Notes under the pieces: model-generated | What the model was told of the DNA's origin: nothing | Databases searched by the model: none | The model's input: only the letters and a program-made list of their open reading frames with translations | Position numbers and translations under genes: made by a program | Part shown: in pieces, positions 34,348 through 43,183 of the stretch | Position numbering within the stretch: position 1 is the first letter of the stretch | How the letters are laid out: the number at the start of each line of letters is the position of its first letter | Assembly: GCF_000744375.1 (NCBI RefSeq) | Contig: NZ_JQLU01000005.1 | Coordinates: 2,961,496-3,025,495, forward strand | Direction of reading: 5' to 3' | Length of the DNA: 64,000 nt | Source: Carnobacterium gallinarum DSM 4847 | GTDB taxonomy: Bacteria > Bacillota > Bacilli > Lactobacillales > Carnobacteriaceae

Positions 34348-35079
34348 ATGAATTATAAAATTGACGAAAAATCGAATAAATTAATTGTAAAAGGTATTAT
34401 GAATGGGTTTGAAGCTTATTTAAATGAAAGAAAACTTAAGAATGAAGAACTAGAAATAAGTGGAGCGTTTGCTTGGACACGTGGGAATTTTATTGATGAT
34501 GCAATAGCAAAAGAATGTAAATTAAATGGAATGAAGTTCAATAAAAGAACAGCTGGTTATTCTTGGGAATATCTAGACTACGAAGTTGAAGATACAAACG
34601 AAAAATATCTAGTAGTAGTAAAAAGTCCGGCTTTTAAAAAGGAATATCAAAAGGAAAATAAAAGTTTTCCAAAAAACTATATAAATCAAATGTCTGAAAG
34701 TATCAATGGAGACTTAGTTGAATCAGAAGATTTTAAAAAGTTCGTTGGGAAATCTGAGAATTATACCTTAGAAGTTGGATTACCTTTTAAACAAAGTAAA
34801 TTAAATTTAGCCCAGAATGAGTATTCTAGATTTTATATAATCGTTTACGATTTTAATGTTGAAAAAAACATTAGTGAAATAGCTTCTTATATTCCAAGTA
34901 GTGATGGTACATTATATAAAATAGAAGATTTAACAAGGCATATTGAAGATAGTGGTGTAATTATTACAGATGATTTGTTGGATGCATTGAATAAAGATGA
35001 GAACATCAACTATCCAAAAGAAAAAGGTTTACCAGGAGAAGATATTTTCGGATTCAATATTGAAGCTGATAAAAAATAA
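34348..35079 (+). CDS. Unknown protein paired with HTH-ImmA protein
   Basis: A 243-residue soluble protein I cannot place firmly. It has an N-terminal mixed region with AWTRGNFIDDAIA, a central KYLVVVKSPAFKKEY segment and a C-terminal region with IASYIPSSDGTLYKIEDL. Size and pairing resemble proteins annotated DUF5986 beside spr1629-type antitoxins, from memory only. Ribosome site AAGGGGAG, start ATG 34348. It precedes the HTH-ImmA gene by 19 bp, so the two form an operon. A toxin or effector role is inference. Confidence 0.6.
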   Translation: MNYKIDEKSNKLIVKGIMNGFEAYLNERKLKNEELEISGAFAWTRGNFIDDAIAKECKLNGMKFNKRTAGYSWEYLDYEVEDTNEKYLVVVKSPAFKKEYQKENKSFPKNYINQMSESINGDLVESEDFKKFVGKSENYTLEVGLPFKQSKLNLAQNEYSRFYIIVYDFNVEKNISEIASYIPSSDGTLYKIEDLTRHIEDSGVIITDDLLDALNKDENINYPKEKGLPGEDIFGFNIEADKK

Positions 35080-35098
35080 ATAATTGTGAGGTGATATT

Positions 35099-36253
35099 TT
35101 GTTTGTTGGAAGTAAGTTAAAAGACACCAGAATATTACATGGTTTTTCAAGAAATGAACTAGCGCTCTCTGTAGGAGTTACAGAGCAAGCTATATGGCAA
35201 TATGAACAAAACTCGATACAACCCAAATTTGAAACGTTAATGAAGTTGAGCGAACTATTTTCGGTAGAATCGAAATATTACTATAAAAAAAATTTATTGG
35301 ACCATGTGACAGATGAAAACAAAATTGCATATAGGAATGTAGATCGTCAACAAAAGAACAAAACTGTATCTGAAGCTTACTATTTAGATTTTGTACACAT
35401 GATTCTTTCTGATTTAAATAATAACGTACAATTATTCAACAACCAGATGATAATGATAAGAAATATTGTGATGAATAAAAGAAAAAGCGGTTCAAGTATT
35501 GAAGAATGTGCAGATATTGCTAGGTCTCAATTAAAAATAATATCGAATCGAGAGTTAATGCTAACTTTGGAAAAAAATGGAATTATCATATTGGAAAGAG
35601 AATTATTTAGTACAAAAACAGATGCGTACAGTACATGGGTACAGGAAGTTCCGTACATTGTTTTAAGTAGCAAGAGTAAGTCTTTTGTTAGAAGGAATTT
35701 TGATTTAGCTCATGAACTAGGGCATTTATTACTTCATTATGATGAAGACATTACCAGTCTTGATAAAGATGATTTTAAACTAATTGAAAGTGAAGCAAAT
35801 GATTTTGCAAGTAGTTTCTTGATGCCTAGAGAAGAGTTCCTAGCAGATTTATCAATTATAAAAGGACGAATATCTAACCCTGAATATTATATTGAAATGA
35901 AGAAAAAGTATTTTGTATCTATTCAAGCAATGGGGTATAACGCATATAAGTTAGGAGAAATGAGTTATAGACAAAACAGTTATTTCTTTTCTCAAATAAA
36001 TAAGTTAGACATGCAGAAAGTTGAACCGTTGGATATGGATTTTTTAGTAAAAAAGCCCAAAAAAATAGTGACATTGCTTGATTATCTTGATAAAAATAAA
36101 CTTTATTCAATCAAAGAAATGTTAATACAGTATGATGTTAAAGTGGAATTTTTCTCTAAGGTTTTTGGAATTTATCCTGAGTTTTTCTATGAACGTATTT
36201 CTAAAGAAGTAAGCGTCACTGAACTGTTTGATTTTAAAAAACAAAAAACTTAG
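35099..36253 (+). CDS. HTH-XRE plus ImmA/IrrE peptidase fusion
   Basis: A 384-residue regulator-protease. Residues about 5-62 are an XRE HTH (LKDTRILHGFSRNELALSVGVTEQ), and residues about 160-260 an ImmA/IrrE metallopeptidase with the intact site H205-E206-L-G-H209 and a downstream glutamate in ESEANDFASSFLMP. Proteins of this architecture act as repressors or antitoxins and are often coded after their toxin, e.g. spr1629-type. Start TTG 35099 after GAGGTGAT. It is an accessory cassette at the early-late junction, with its own terminator. Confidence 0.78.
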   Translation: MFVGSKLKDTRILHGFSRNELALSVGVTEQAIWQYEQNSIQPKFETLMKLSELFSVESKYYYKKNLLDHVTDENKIAYRNVDRQQKNKTVSEAYYLDFVHMILSDLNNNVQLFNNQMIMIRNIVMNKRKSGSSIEECADIARSQLKIISNRELMLTLEKNGIIILERELFSTKTDAYSTWVQEVPYIVLSSKSKSFVRRNFDLAHELGHLLLHYDEDITSLDKDDFKLIESEANDFASSFLMPREEFLADLSIIKGRISNPEYYIEMKKKYFVSIQAMGYNAYKLGEMSYRQNSYFFSQINKLDMQKVEPLDMDFLVKKPKKIVTLLDYLDKNKLYSIKEMLIQYDVKVEFFSKVFGIYPEFFYERISKEVSVTELFDFKKQKT

Positions 36254-36263
36254 CTAATTAATG

Positions 36264-36285
36264 GCACTCAATCGAGTGTCTTTTT
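36264..36285 (+). terminator. Terminator after the accessory pair
   Basis: GCACTC (36264-36269), AATC loop, GAGTGT (36274-36279), C, then five T. It separates the accessory cassette from terS. Confidence 0.85.
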
Positions 36286-36325
36286 ATTTTGCTCTAAATA
36301 CATAAATTTTAAGGGGGTGGTGTTT

Positions 36326-37060
36326 ATGGCAAAGGAGTTGTCAGAAGCTACAAGACAAAAGTATGATCTATTTGTTGCTGCTTATATTCGTTGTTTCAAT
36401 GCCACTAAGGCAGCCGTTGAAGCTGGTTATAAGGCAAGTAATGCTAAAAATCAGGGAAGCAATATGCTTACTTATCCCTACATTAAAGAAAAAATCAACG
36501 TTGAACTTGGAAGGTTGCGCCAACGCTTTGCTGACGAGGGTAACAGGGCTTTTGCTGACCTATTGAATATTCTATCAGATTTAGATTTAAAACTCCGTAG
36601 GCACGACGAGGCGGAGCTGAAGATCAATAAATATGAGAATGAGCTTATTAAAGATAATAATTCGTTTAGCATTTTAAATAGGCAAATAGAAAAGCTAGCT
36701 CGTAAACTAAAAGCGATTGATGGTCGTAAGAAAGATAGTAAAGAAGAGAAAAAGATTTTGCTTATTGAAATGGAAGAAAAGCAAGATGAATCATTTCAAA
36801 TGGGCTTAGATTTACGTGAAAAACGAACGCTGGTTGAAATAGAACATAGCAATATTTTGAAGCCGGCTCAGTGGGAGAAAATGCTCTCTCTTAAAGCTGA
36901 CGTACTTCAAGATATACTTGATAGAGGTGGATTTAAACCGCCTGACAAGGTAGAACATAGTGGTCATTTAGGCATACCTGTTAATCCAGAACTAACTAAA
37001 TTAACGAAAAAGGAGCTAGAAGTCATTGCTAAGCAATTTAGAGATGGAAACACTAGCTAA
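36326..37060 (+). CDS. terS: Terminase small subunit
   Basis: A 244-residue terminase_2-type small subunit that recognises the packaging site. The N-terminal HTH region is clear (FVAAYIRCFNATKAAVEAGYKASNAKNQGSNML), a long central coiled coil follows (about 85-165), and the C-terminal part binds the large subunit. ATG 36326 has AGGGGG 8 bases before it; in-frame GTG codons at 36317 lie in that site. The end overlaps terL by 17 bp. Confidence 0.85.
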   Translation: MAKELSEATRQKYDLFVAAYIRCFNATKAAVEAGYKASNAKNQGSNMLTYPYIKEKINVELGRLRQRFADEGNRAFADLLNILSDLDLKLRRHDEAELKINKYENELIKDNNSFSILNRQIEKLARKLKAIDGRKKDSKEEKKILLIEMEEKQDESFQMGLDLREKRTLVEIEHSNILKPAQWEKMLSLKADVLQDILDRGGFKPPDKVEHSGHLGIPVNPELTKLTKKELEVIAKQFRDGNTS

Positions 37061-38471
37061 GCAAGCGGAAAGCGTGCTAAATCAAAACTATTTTGACCAC
37101 TATGTCAAATTTGCACACAACGGACAATACGAACATTTTAGACACACGAAACTTGTATGTAAATACTTGCAACGCATTGCAGATGGGGAACAGCTCGCAC
37201 TTATGATTGAAATGCCACCTCGGCATGGAAAGTCAATGACAGTGACAGAGTCGTTTCCTTCTTTTTATTTAGGTAAGAATCCTGAGAAGCGAGTTATTAC
37301 TGCTTCTTATTCAGATAGTTTAGCTAAAAAGTTTGGTAGAAAGAATAAAGATAAGTTTAAAGAATTTGCTGGACCACTAAATAATTTAGAGTTATCTAAA
37401 ACTAATGCTGCCGTTAAAGACTGGGGTATTGAAGGTCATTCAGGTGGAATGCTTTCAACTGGTGTAGGTGGCTCTATTACTGGTCATGGTGCAGATTTAA
37501 TGATTATTGATGATCCAATTAAGAACCAACAAGATGCATCATCTGAAACAATTAGAGAGAAAATTTGGGATGAATGGGAGTCTACACTGTCAACACGTTT
37601 ACATGGTGGAGCTTCTGTTATCGTTGTAATGACTCGCTGGCACGAAGATGATATTATTGGTCGTTTATTAAAACAAAGCGCTCGTCCTTGGATTCGTTTG
37701 AGACTACCTGCAGTTGCAGAAGATGAAACAGATTTACTTCACCGAAAAATCGGTGAAGTTCTTTGTCCTGAACTTGGTTATGACGAGAAATGGGCGAAAC
37801 AGAAGCAAAAAGAAGTAGGATCAAGAACGTGGTCTTCCTTGTATCAACAACGCCCAACTCCTGCTGGAGGAAGCATATTTAAACGTAAATGGGTTAAGTA
37901 TTATGTGCCAAGTCGAGAAGTAAAAGACCGATTGAATTTATCGGATGAAACGATCATTCTTCCTCGTTTATTTGATAAACAAGTCCAGTCTTGGGATTGC
38001 ACTTTTAAGGATGCCGAGACCAGTGATTTCGTTGCAGGTCAAGTATGGGCTAAGAAAAAAGCTGATTATTTCTTATTAGCAAGGAGAAAAGAAAAGTTGA
38101 ATTTCACTGCTACTTTAAAAGCTATACGTGAAATGTCTGAGAACTGGCCCAATGCTAGAGCTAAATATGTTGAGGATAAAGCCAATGGTTCAGCTGTTAT
38201 TTCAGTATTAGAAAATGAAATATCTGGAATCATTCCTGTTAATCCGGAAGGCGGTAAAGAAGTGAGAGCAAACGCTGTCGCACCAGTATGGGAAAGTGGA
38301 AATGTTTATTTACCACATCCCGACTATGCACCTTGGGTAAATGAATTACTTGATGAACTTGAAGCATTTCCAAATGGCGCACATGACGATGAAGTGGATG
38401 CTATGACGCAAGCATTAATTAAAATTACTAGTAGTGGCAGAAGTTTGCTAGAAAGATACAGGAATGGTTAA
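37044..38471 (+). CDS. terL: Terminase large subunit
   Basis: A 475-residue packaging ATPase-nuclease. The ATPase motif MPPRHGKS (residues 57-64) is the Walker A variant, MIIDDPIKN the Walker B region. The RNase H-like nuclease domain supplies aspartates in WDCTFKD, VEDKANG and HDDEVDA. ATG 37044 is chosen over the earlier TTG at 37026, which is deep in terS. Length fits Terminase_6-type large subunits. Confidence 0.92.
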   Translation: METLAKQAESVLNQNYFDHYVKFAHNGQYEHFRHTKLVCKYLQRIADGEQLALMIEMPPRHGKSMTVTESFPSFYLGKNPEKRVITASYSDSLAKKFGRKNKDKFKEFAGPLNNLELSKTNAAVKDWGIEGHSGGMLSTGVGGSITGHGADLMIIDDPIKNQQDASSETIREKIWDEWESTLSTRLHGGASVIVVMTRWHEDDIIGRLLKQSARPWIRLRLPAVAEDETDLLHRKIGEVLCPELGYDEKWAKQKQKEVGSRTWSSLYQQRPTPAGGSIFKRKWVKYYVPSREVKDRLNLSDETIILPRLFDKQVQSWDCTFKDAETSDFVAGQVWAKKKADYFLLARRKEKLNFTATLKAIREMSENWPNARAKYVEDKANGSAVISVLENEISGIIPVNPEGGKEVRANAVAPVWESGNVYLPHPDYAPWVNELLDELEAFPNGAHDDEVDAMTQALIKITSSGRSLLERYRNG

Positions 38472-38486
38472 GAAGGGAGTGATTAA

Positions 38487-39848
38487 GTGGGATCAGCAAA
38501 AATATTACTTACTGACAAAAAAGGCAGTATTATCAATGATTTTATGGTTGGAAATGGTAAAGGATATGCTAAAGACAATTTAACTAGGCAAGTGCCAGGA
38601 CAAAGACGACAATTAGCACCTTCTGATTTAGAAGACCTTTATAGTTCAAACTCTATGGCTGCTAATATTATTGATATCCCAGCAGAGGATGCAACCCGTT
38701 CTGGATGGACGTTGAAAATGAAAGATGATAAATTAAAAGCTCTTTATGAATCACGACTTAGGCAATTAAAAGCTAAAGATATGTTTAAACAGTTAAATAT
38801 ATATGATCGTTTGTATGGAGATGGATTTATTAGTCTTGGATTGGTGCAAAATAGCAAATTTGAATTAAGTGATGAAGTTAAATTAGATGATTTAAAGAAA
38901 ATTACGTATCTGAACGCTTTTTCTAGCAAAAAAATAACCAACAGAGTGATTGATGAAGATGTTTTTAGTCCTCATTATGGTAAATCGGAATTCTTTGATA
39001 TTAACAATCGTTCTAAAACTGGTGCTGAAATAGCTGGTCAAACACAAGTTTCTGTCCATCATTCACGCTTAATCCATCAACAATCTACAAGGTTTGAGGA
39101 CGAAATAGAAGGGACTTCACTCTTAGAAGGACTTTATGATATTCTCACAGTAATGGATACTAGTTTGTGGTCGGTTGGTCAAATCATGTATGACTTTGTC
39201 TTTAAAGTATTTAAATCTAAAGATGTCGGTGACTTAAGTAAAGCTGATAAAGCTGAGTTAGGAATGCTTATGGATTATAAGTTTAGAACTGAAGCTTTAG
39301 CAGTTATCGCAAATGATGAAGAACTTGGTAAAGAATCAACTAATGTCTCAGGTATTAACCAATTGCTCGACTTTACATGGGATTATCTGGCAGGTGCTGC
39401 TAGGATGCCTAAAACAGTATTAAAAGGCCAAGAAGCAGGAACTTTAACAGGCGCTCAATATGATGTAATGAACTATTATTCACGTATAGCTTCAATGCAA
39501 GAGAACTCAATGCGGCCACAGCTAGAATACCTTGTAAGATTATTGATGTGGTGTGAAGATGAGTGCGGTGGTCGAATAGACCCCGATTCAATCGAATGGT
39601 CTATTGAATTTAATCCACTTTGGAGTGTTGATAGTAAAACAGATGCTGAGATTCGTAAACTTACAGCTGAATCAGATAAAATTTATATTGAGAGCGGTGT
39701 GCTGGATCCTTCAGATGTTCAAGAAGCAAGGTTTGGTCGTTTTGGTGTTACAGAAACTAGCAAGTTCAATGCAGATTCAGCAGCTGATATTGATAAGTTA
39801 GCCGAAGCTGTTTATAAAAAATACAAGGAAAACCGAGCAGATGGCTAG
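38487..39848 (+). CDS. Portal protein, DUF1073/HI1409 type
   Basis: A 453-residue portal subunit, the dodecameric DNA gate of the head. The segment SSNSMAANIIDIPAEDATRSGW near residues 50-71 is typical of the DUF1073 (Phage_portal_3) family, whose Pfam entry is also labelled after anti-CBASS protein Acb1 because of sequence relationship; that does not imply Acb1 activity here. GTG 38487 follows GAAGGGAG. The head protein overlaps its end by 8 bp. Confidence 0.85.
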   Translation: MGSAKILLTDKKGSIINDFMVGNGKGYAKDNLTRQVPGQRRQLAPSDLEDLYSSNSMAANIIDIPAEDATRSGWTLKMKDDKLKALYESRLRQLKAKDMFKQLNIYDRLYGDGFISLGLVQNSKFELSDEVKLDDLKKITYLNAFSSKKITNRVIDEDVFSPHYGKSEFFDINNRSKTGAEIAGQTQVSVHHSRLIHQQSTRFEDEIEGTSLLEGLYDILTVMDTSLWSVGQIMYDFVFKVFKSKDVGDLSKADKAELGMLMDYKFRTEALAVIANDEELGKESTNVSGINQLLDFTWDYLAGAARMPKTVLKGQEAGTLTGAQYDVMNYYSRIASMQENSMRPQLEYLVRLLMWCEDECGGRIDPDSIEWSIEFNPLWSVDSKTDAEIRKLTAESDKIYIESGVLDPSDVQEARFGRFGVTETSKFNADSAADIDKLAEAVYKKYKENRADG

Positions 39849-41097
39849 GATACCTCGTACTAGATACCCGTTGAACATCGAAAAAAGTTATGCTAAAAAT
39901 ATAAATCAACTAGTAAATGAGCTTGATTCTCTTGTTTTATATGAGTTTGATAAAATAGTTGCACCTGAGATTGACAAAGAGCGTTTAATTAGTGATGACT
40001 CGCTAAATGATTCTATTTTAGATTTCATTAAAAATGCAATAGTAAAGATAAAAGGTTTATTTCTTGGAGCACTTTCCAGCAGAAATTCAACAAAGGCTGC
40101 AACTAAGTTTGCTAATTCTTTAAGTAGTGTTAGTAAATCAAACATGAACGCACAGTTTACTTCAAAAGGTATTAATCCAATAAATTCAGAACCTTGGTTA
40201 AAAAGTTATCTTGCAAGTAAAATAGCTGAAAATGTTAGCTATATTACAAATATTCGAGATGATTATTCATCTAAAATAGAACAAATCATCTATCGAGGAG
40301 TGACAAATGGTCAATCTTCCGCAGAGATGCGCGAAGAGCTGATTAAACAAACTGGAATGGCCAGGAAAAAAGCTGATTTTATAGCGCGAGATCAAACAGG
40401 TTCAATGTTGGGTCAAATGACAGCCAAACGACATCAAGAAGCTGGAATTAAGGCTTTTAGGTGGAGCGATAGTGGAGATTCAAAAGTAAGAGATTCACAT
40501 CGTGAACGTGATGGTAAAATTTATTATTATGCTGAAAATCCATTATTACCCGGTGAAGAATATAACTGCAGATGTGTAGAAGAACCGGTTTTTGATGACG
40601 AGCTAGTTCAAATTGAAGCAGAACAGGCATTAAATGAGCTAACTGAAAATGAAGAGTATGCAATTAACACTTATATTAGTTCGGAAGCCTATCGTATAAA
40701 TGATAAGCTTAGAAATGATTATGATTTAGATGAGAAGGACTCGAAACTTCTTAAAGAATTAGATAGTGCTCTTAGCAAGATGGATAAGTTTGAAGGTGAT
40801 TTAAATCGATCGTATACCTTTAGGTCGAAAGAAGATTTAATAAATTTTGTTACTCCGTTAAGAATTGGAGAGACTAGAAGATTTAAAGAATACATGTCAA
40901 CTTCAATCGATGTTTATGATCCAGGTAATCAGTTGCTCCTAATCATTAGAAATGCCAAAAAGGGTAGAAATATTAGTCAAATAAATGAAAATGAGCTTGA
41001 AGTCTTGTATGAAAGAGGAGCTACCTTTATAGTTATAGAAAGATACCGACTTGAAACAGGTGTCTTGGTAATTGAATTGGAGGAATTCCATGACTAA
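39841..41097 (+). CDS. SPP1 gp7-like head protein with ADP-ribosyltransferase domain
   Basis: A 418-residue protein. Residues about 115-250 are the minor head (SPP1 gp7/Mu F) domain, ending in the signature RWSDSGDSKVRDSH...YNCRC (207-245). Residues about 268-415 resemble an ADP-ribosyltransferase of the R-S-E class: R323, the STS motif 353-355 in YMSTS, and the ExE motif E385-L-E387 followed by LYERGATF. gp7 proteins bind portal and DNA and can be ejected with the genome, so the enzyme could be delivered into the host. Transferase activity is predicted from motifs only. Confidence 0.8.
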   Translation: MARIPRTRYPLNIEKSYAKNINQLVNELDSLVLYEFDKIVAPEIDKERLISDDSLNDSILDFIKNAIVKIKGLFLGALSSRNSTKAATKFANSLSSVSKSNMNAQFTSKGINPINSEPWLKSYLASKIAENVSYITNIRDDYSSKIEQIIYRGVTNGQSSAEMREELIKQTGMARKKADFIARDQTGSMLGQMTAKRHQEAGIKAFRWSDSGDSKVRDSHRERDGKIYYYAENPLLPGEEYNCRCVEEPVFDDELVQIEAEQALNELTENEEYAINTYISSEAYRINDKLRNDYDLDEKDSKLLKELDSALSKMDKFEGDLNRSYTFRSKEDLINFVTPLRIGETRRFKEYMSTSIDVYDPGNQLLLIIRNAKKGRNISQINENELEVLYERGATFIVIERYRLETGVLVIELEEFHD

Positions 41098-41269
41098 AAA
41101 ATACAAACCTTATGAGCATCCAAGATGGAAAGATAACCCGATAAGTGAACATGTCGGTTTTGTTCCTGAACAACTTTCTAAAGAAGAACAGAAAGAGCGT
41201 GACCGTAAAGAAAAAGAGTTTATGGATGGCGTTAATGATCTTGCCAAGACTCTTGAAAAAAATGATTAG
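41090..41269 (+). CDS. Small hypothetical head-region protein
   Basis: A 59-residue hydrophilic protein rich in lysine, glutamate and proline. ATG 41090 has GGAGG 6 bases upstream and overlaps the previous stop by 8 bp. Function unknown; it might be a partner of the ADP-ribosyltransferase-like domain since it is coupled to it. Confidence 0.6.
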   Translation: MTKKYKPYEHPRWKDNPISEHVGFVPEQLSKEEQKERDRKEKEFMDGVNDLAKTLEKND

Positions 41270-41298
41270 GACCTGCTAAATTAGCTAGGTCTATTTTT
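41270..41298 (+). terminator. Attenuator-like hairpin in the head operon
   Basis: GACCT-GCT (41270-41277) pairs with AGC-T-AGGTC (41283-41291, one bulge), followed by TATTTTT. It lies inside the late operon, so it should be leaky or overcome by antitermination. Confidence 0.6.
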
Positions 41299-41327
41299 GT
41301 GCCTTAAATTTGAAAGGTGGTGAGGGT

Positions 41328-41585
41328 ATGGGAAAACAGAAAAAAGAAGCGGTTCAAGAAACCGAATCAGCAAGTACAGTGGAGGTTAAGCCAGTTAAAG
41401 CTGTAAAGACTCCACCAACTGAATTTATGGAGACTAAGCCGGCAATTCACATTGTAGATGATGGAGAAACGCTTTATTCGATTGCTACAAAGCATCGCAT
41501 AACTGTAGGATTGTTAAAGGAATTGAATTTCAATGACACAAATCCAAATGTTTATGTTGGGCAACAATTAAAATTAATGGGATAG
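41328..41585 (+). CDS. LysM-domain protein in the head module
   Basis: An 85-residue protein: about 40 disordered charged residues, then one LysM domain (IHIVDDGETLYSIATKHRITVGLLKELNFND...VGQQLKL). LysM binds peptidoglycan or chitin-like glycans and is normally found in tail or lysis proteins; here it is between the minor head protein and the prohead protease. ATG 41328 follows GGTGAGGG. Its role in the head is unclear. Confidence 0.75.
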   Translation: MGKQKKEAVQETESASTVEVKPVKAVKTPPTEFMETKPAIHIVDDGETLYSIATKHRITVGLLKELNFNDTNPNVYVGQQLKLMG

Positions 41586-41598
41586 GGGGCTAAATCTG

Positions 41599-42705
41599 AT
41601 GGGACGTGTTAACCTCTATGACAAAGCACTAATTGAAGATTTTAGCGAAACTGATGAGGGCTATCTTACTGTCAAAGCACCAATCACTAGACCGGGCGTG
41701 TTTCCTTATTTAACAAAAGATGGAGCTGTAGAAATGCAGGCGAAGCTACCAGAAGAGTTGTTTTCTGATAAAACAATCAAATCTGCAAATGCTAAACCAG
41801 TTACAGATGACCATCCACATGAGGCAGTTACTGCGAAGAATTTTACAAAATACTCAAAAGGTATGACTCATACTGATGCAAGGGTTGAAAATAATACTTT
41901 AGTCGTGTCATTTACTGTCACAGATTCTGCTACAATTCAAAAAATTAAGGCTGGGAAACGTGAATTGTCAATTGGTTTTAGTGCTGATGTCAAAGACGAA
42001 AAAGGGAATTATAGCGGTATGAACTATGATTCTGTTCAAAGAAATATGCAAGTTAATCATCTAGCAATAGTTGATAAAGGTCGGGCGGGTCCAGAGGTTG
42101 CAATCCTCAATGATTCTGTCGATTTTGTCATGGACTCAAAAAAAAATAAGCAAAATGGAGGGAATAAAATGCCACAAATTATTATTGATGGTTCCGAGTT
42201 TGAAGTAGACACAGCTGTTAAATCAAAATTTGACGCTTTAACTGCACAGGCAGATGCTGCTGAAACTAAAGCAAAAGGATTAGATGCATTGCAGGGGGAA
42301 CGTGATGCATTAAAAGAAAAATTAGATGCTAAAGAAGCTGAGATTACTGAGCTTAAGAAAAATCAAGTAAACGAAGACGAGATGGATACACGTGTTCAAG
42401 CACGGATTGAATTAGTTGAAAAAGCTAAACCTATTCTTGGTGATTCTTTTGAATTTAATGGTAAATCAGATCGTACGGTTAAAGAAGCAGCTATCTTAGA
42501 AACAAAAAAAGATTTTAAGGCTGATGGGAAATCAGATGATTATATTGATGCATTCTTTGACTCAATGACTGAACTAGTTGCTGATAAAGGATTCACTCAC
42601 GGAGTTAATTTCTCTGATGCTAAAGATAAAGAAAAGGCTGCAGATGAAGAAATTAATCAGAAGAAACAAAATCGCTTAAATATGAATAAGAAGGGAGAAA
42701 AATAA
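41599..42705 (+). CDS. Prohead protease-scaffold, DUF2213
   Basis: A 368-residue protein. Residues about 1-180 are the DUF2213 protease-like domain, with DDHPHEAV and a conserved LSIGFSADV stretch; residues about 190-368 are a charged coiled-coil scaffold. The protease matures the procapsid. A second in-frame start at 42169 would give the scaffold alone. It directly precedes the cement and capsid genes. Confidence 0.8.
   Translation: MGRVNLYDKALIEDFSETDEGYLTVKAPITRPGVFPYLTKDGAVEMQAKLPEELFSDKTIKSANAKPVTDDHPHEAVTAKNFTKYSKGMTHTDARVENNTLVVSFTVTDSATIQKIKAGKRELSIGFSADVKDEKGNYSGMNYDSVQRNMQVNHLAIVDKGRAGPEVAILNDSVDFVMDSKKNKQNGGNKMPQIIIDGSEFEVDTAVKSKFDALTAQADAAETKAKGLDALQGERDALKEKLDAKEAEITELKKNQVNEDEMDTRVQARIELVEKAKPILGDSFEFNGKSDRTVKEAAILETKKDFKADGKSDDYIDAFFDSMTELVADKGFTHGVNFSDAKDKEKAADEEINQKKQNRLNMNKKGEK
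42169..42705 (+). CDS. Nested in-frame scaffold protein
   Basis: ATG 42169 lies in frame within the protease gene, with a perfect GGAGGG ribosome site (42157-42162) 6 bases upstream. The product would be the 178-residue coiled-coil C-terminal part, starting MPQIIIDG. This is the lambda C/Nu3 arrangement of protease with nested scaffold. Confidence 0.7.
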   Translation: MPQIIIDGSEFEVDTAVKSKFDALTAQADAAETKAKGLDALQGERDALKEKLDAKEAEITELKKNQVNEDEMDTRVQARIELVEKAKPILGDSFEFNGKSDRTVKEAAILETKKDFKADGKSDDYIDAFFDSMTELVADKGFTHGVNFSDAKDKEKAADEEINQKKQNRLNMNKKGEK

Positions 42706-42707
42706 TC

Positions 42708-43166
42708 ATGACAATTCCATACCCACAAAAGTATATGGCTCCAGAGTTAGGTATTGGCAAATTAGCTAACTATCAAAATACACAAGCTGATTCCAAAGCG
42801 GTTGGTACGAATAGCATTAAATTCGGACAAGCAGTGCAAGTTACTGAAAGCATCGCAGCACCTTATACTACTGGTAATTTCTTTGGTGTTGCGCTTGCTA
42901 AGAATTATGTTGACGAAATCAACTTCAATGATGATAAAAAAATAGGAGAATATCGTCAAGGTGAAATGGTAGCTGTTTTACGAAAAGGATCTATCTGGGT
43001 TCAAGTTGACGAAGATGTTAAAGAAGGCGAGTATGCTAGTGTTAAAGCAACTGGTAACTTTGGTAGTGTTTCTACAGCAGAAGACTCAACAGATAAGCCG
43101 ATTGGTATTTTTCAAACAAGTGCACAAGCAGGCAGCTTAGCAATTTTACAAATTAACTTACCTTAA
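42708..43166 (+). CDS. Capsid cement/decoration protein
   Basis: A 152-residue protein of the structural cement (Gp24) or DUF2190-like type, with a hydrophilic N-terminus (MTIPYPQKYMAPELGIGKLAN) and a beta-rich body. It sits between scaffold and major capsid genes, the standard decoration gene position. Ribosome site AAGGGAG. Confidence 0.72.
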   Translation: MTIPYPQKYMAPELGIGKLANYQNTQADSKAVGTNSIKFGQAVQVTESIAAPYTTGNFFGVALAKNYVDEINFNDDKKIGEYRQGEMVAVLRKGSIWVQVDEDVKEGEYASVKATGNFGSVSTAEDSTDKPIGIFQTSAQAGSLAILQINLP

Positions 43167-43183
43167 AAAGGAGGAATAAATAA

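Noticed and set aside
38487-39848. Anti-CBASS Acb1 enzyme
   Set aside because: The name comes from the family label; gene order and length make it the portal protein, and I see no reason to assign nuclease activity.
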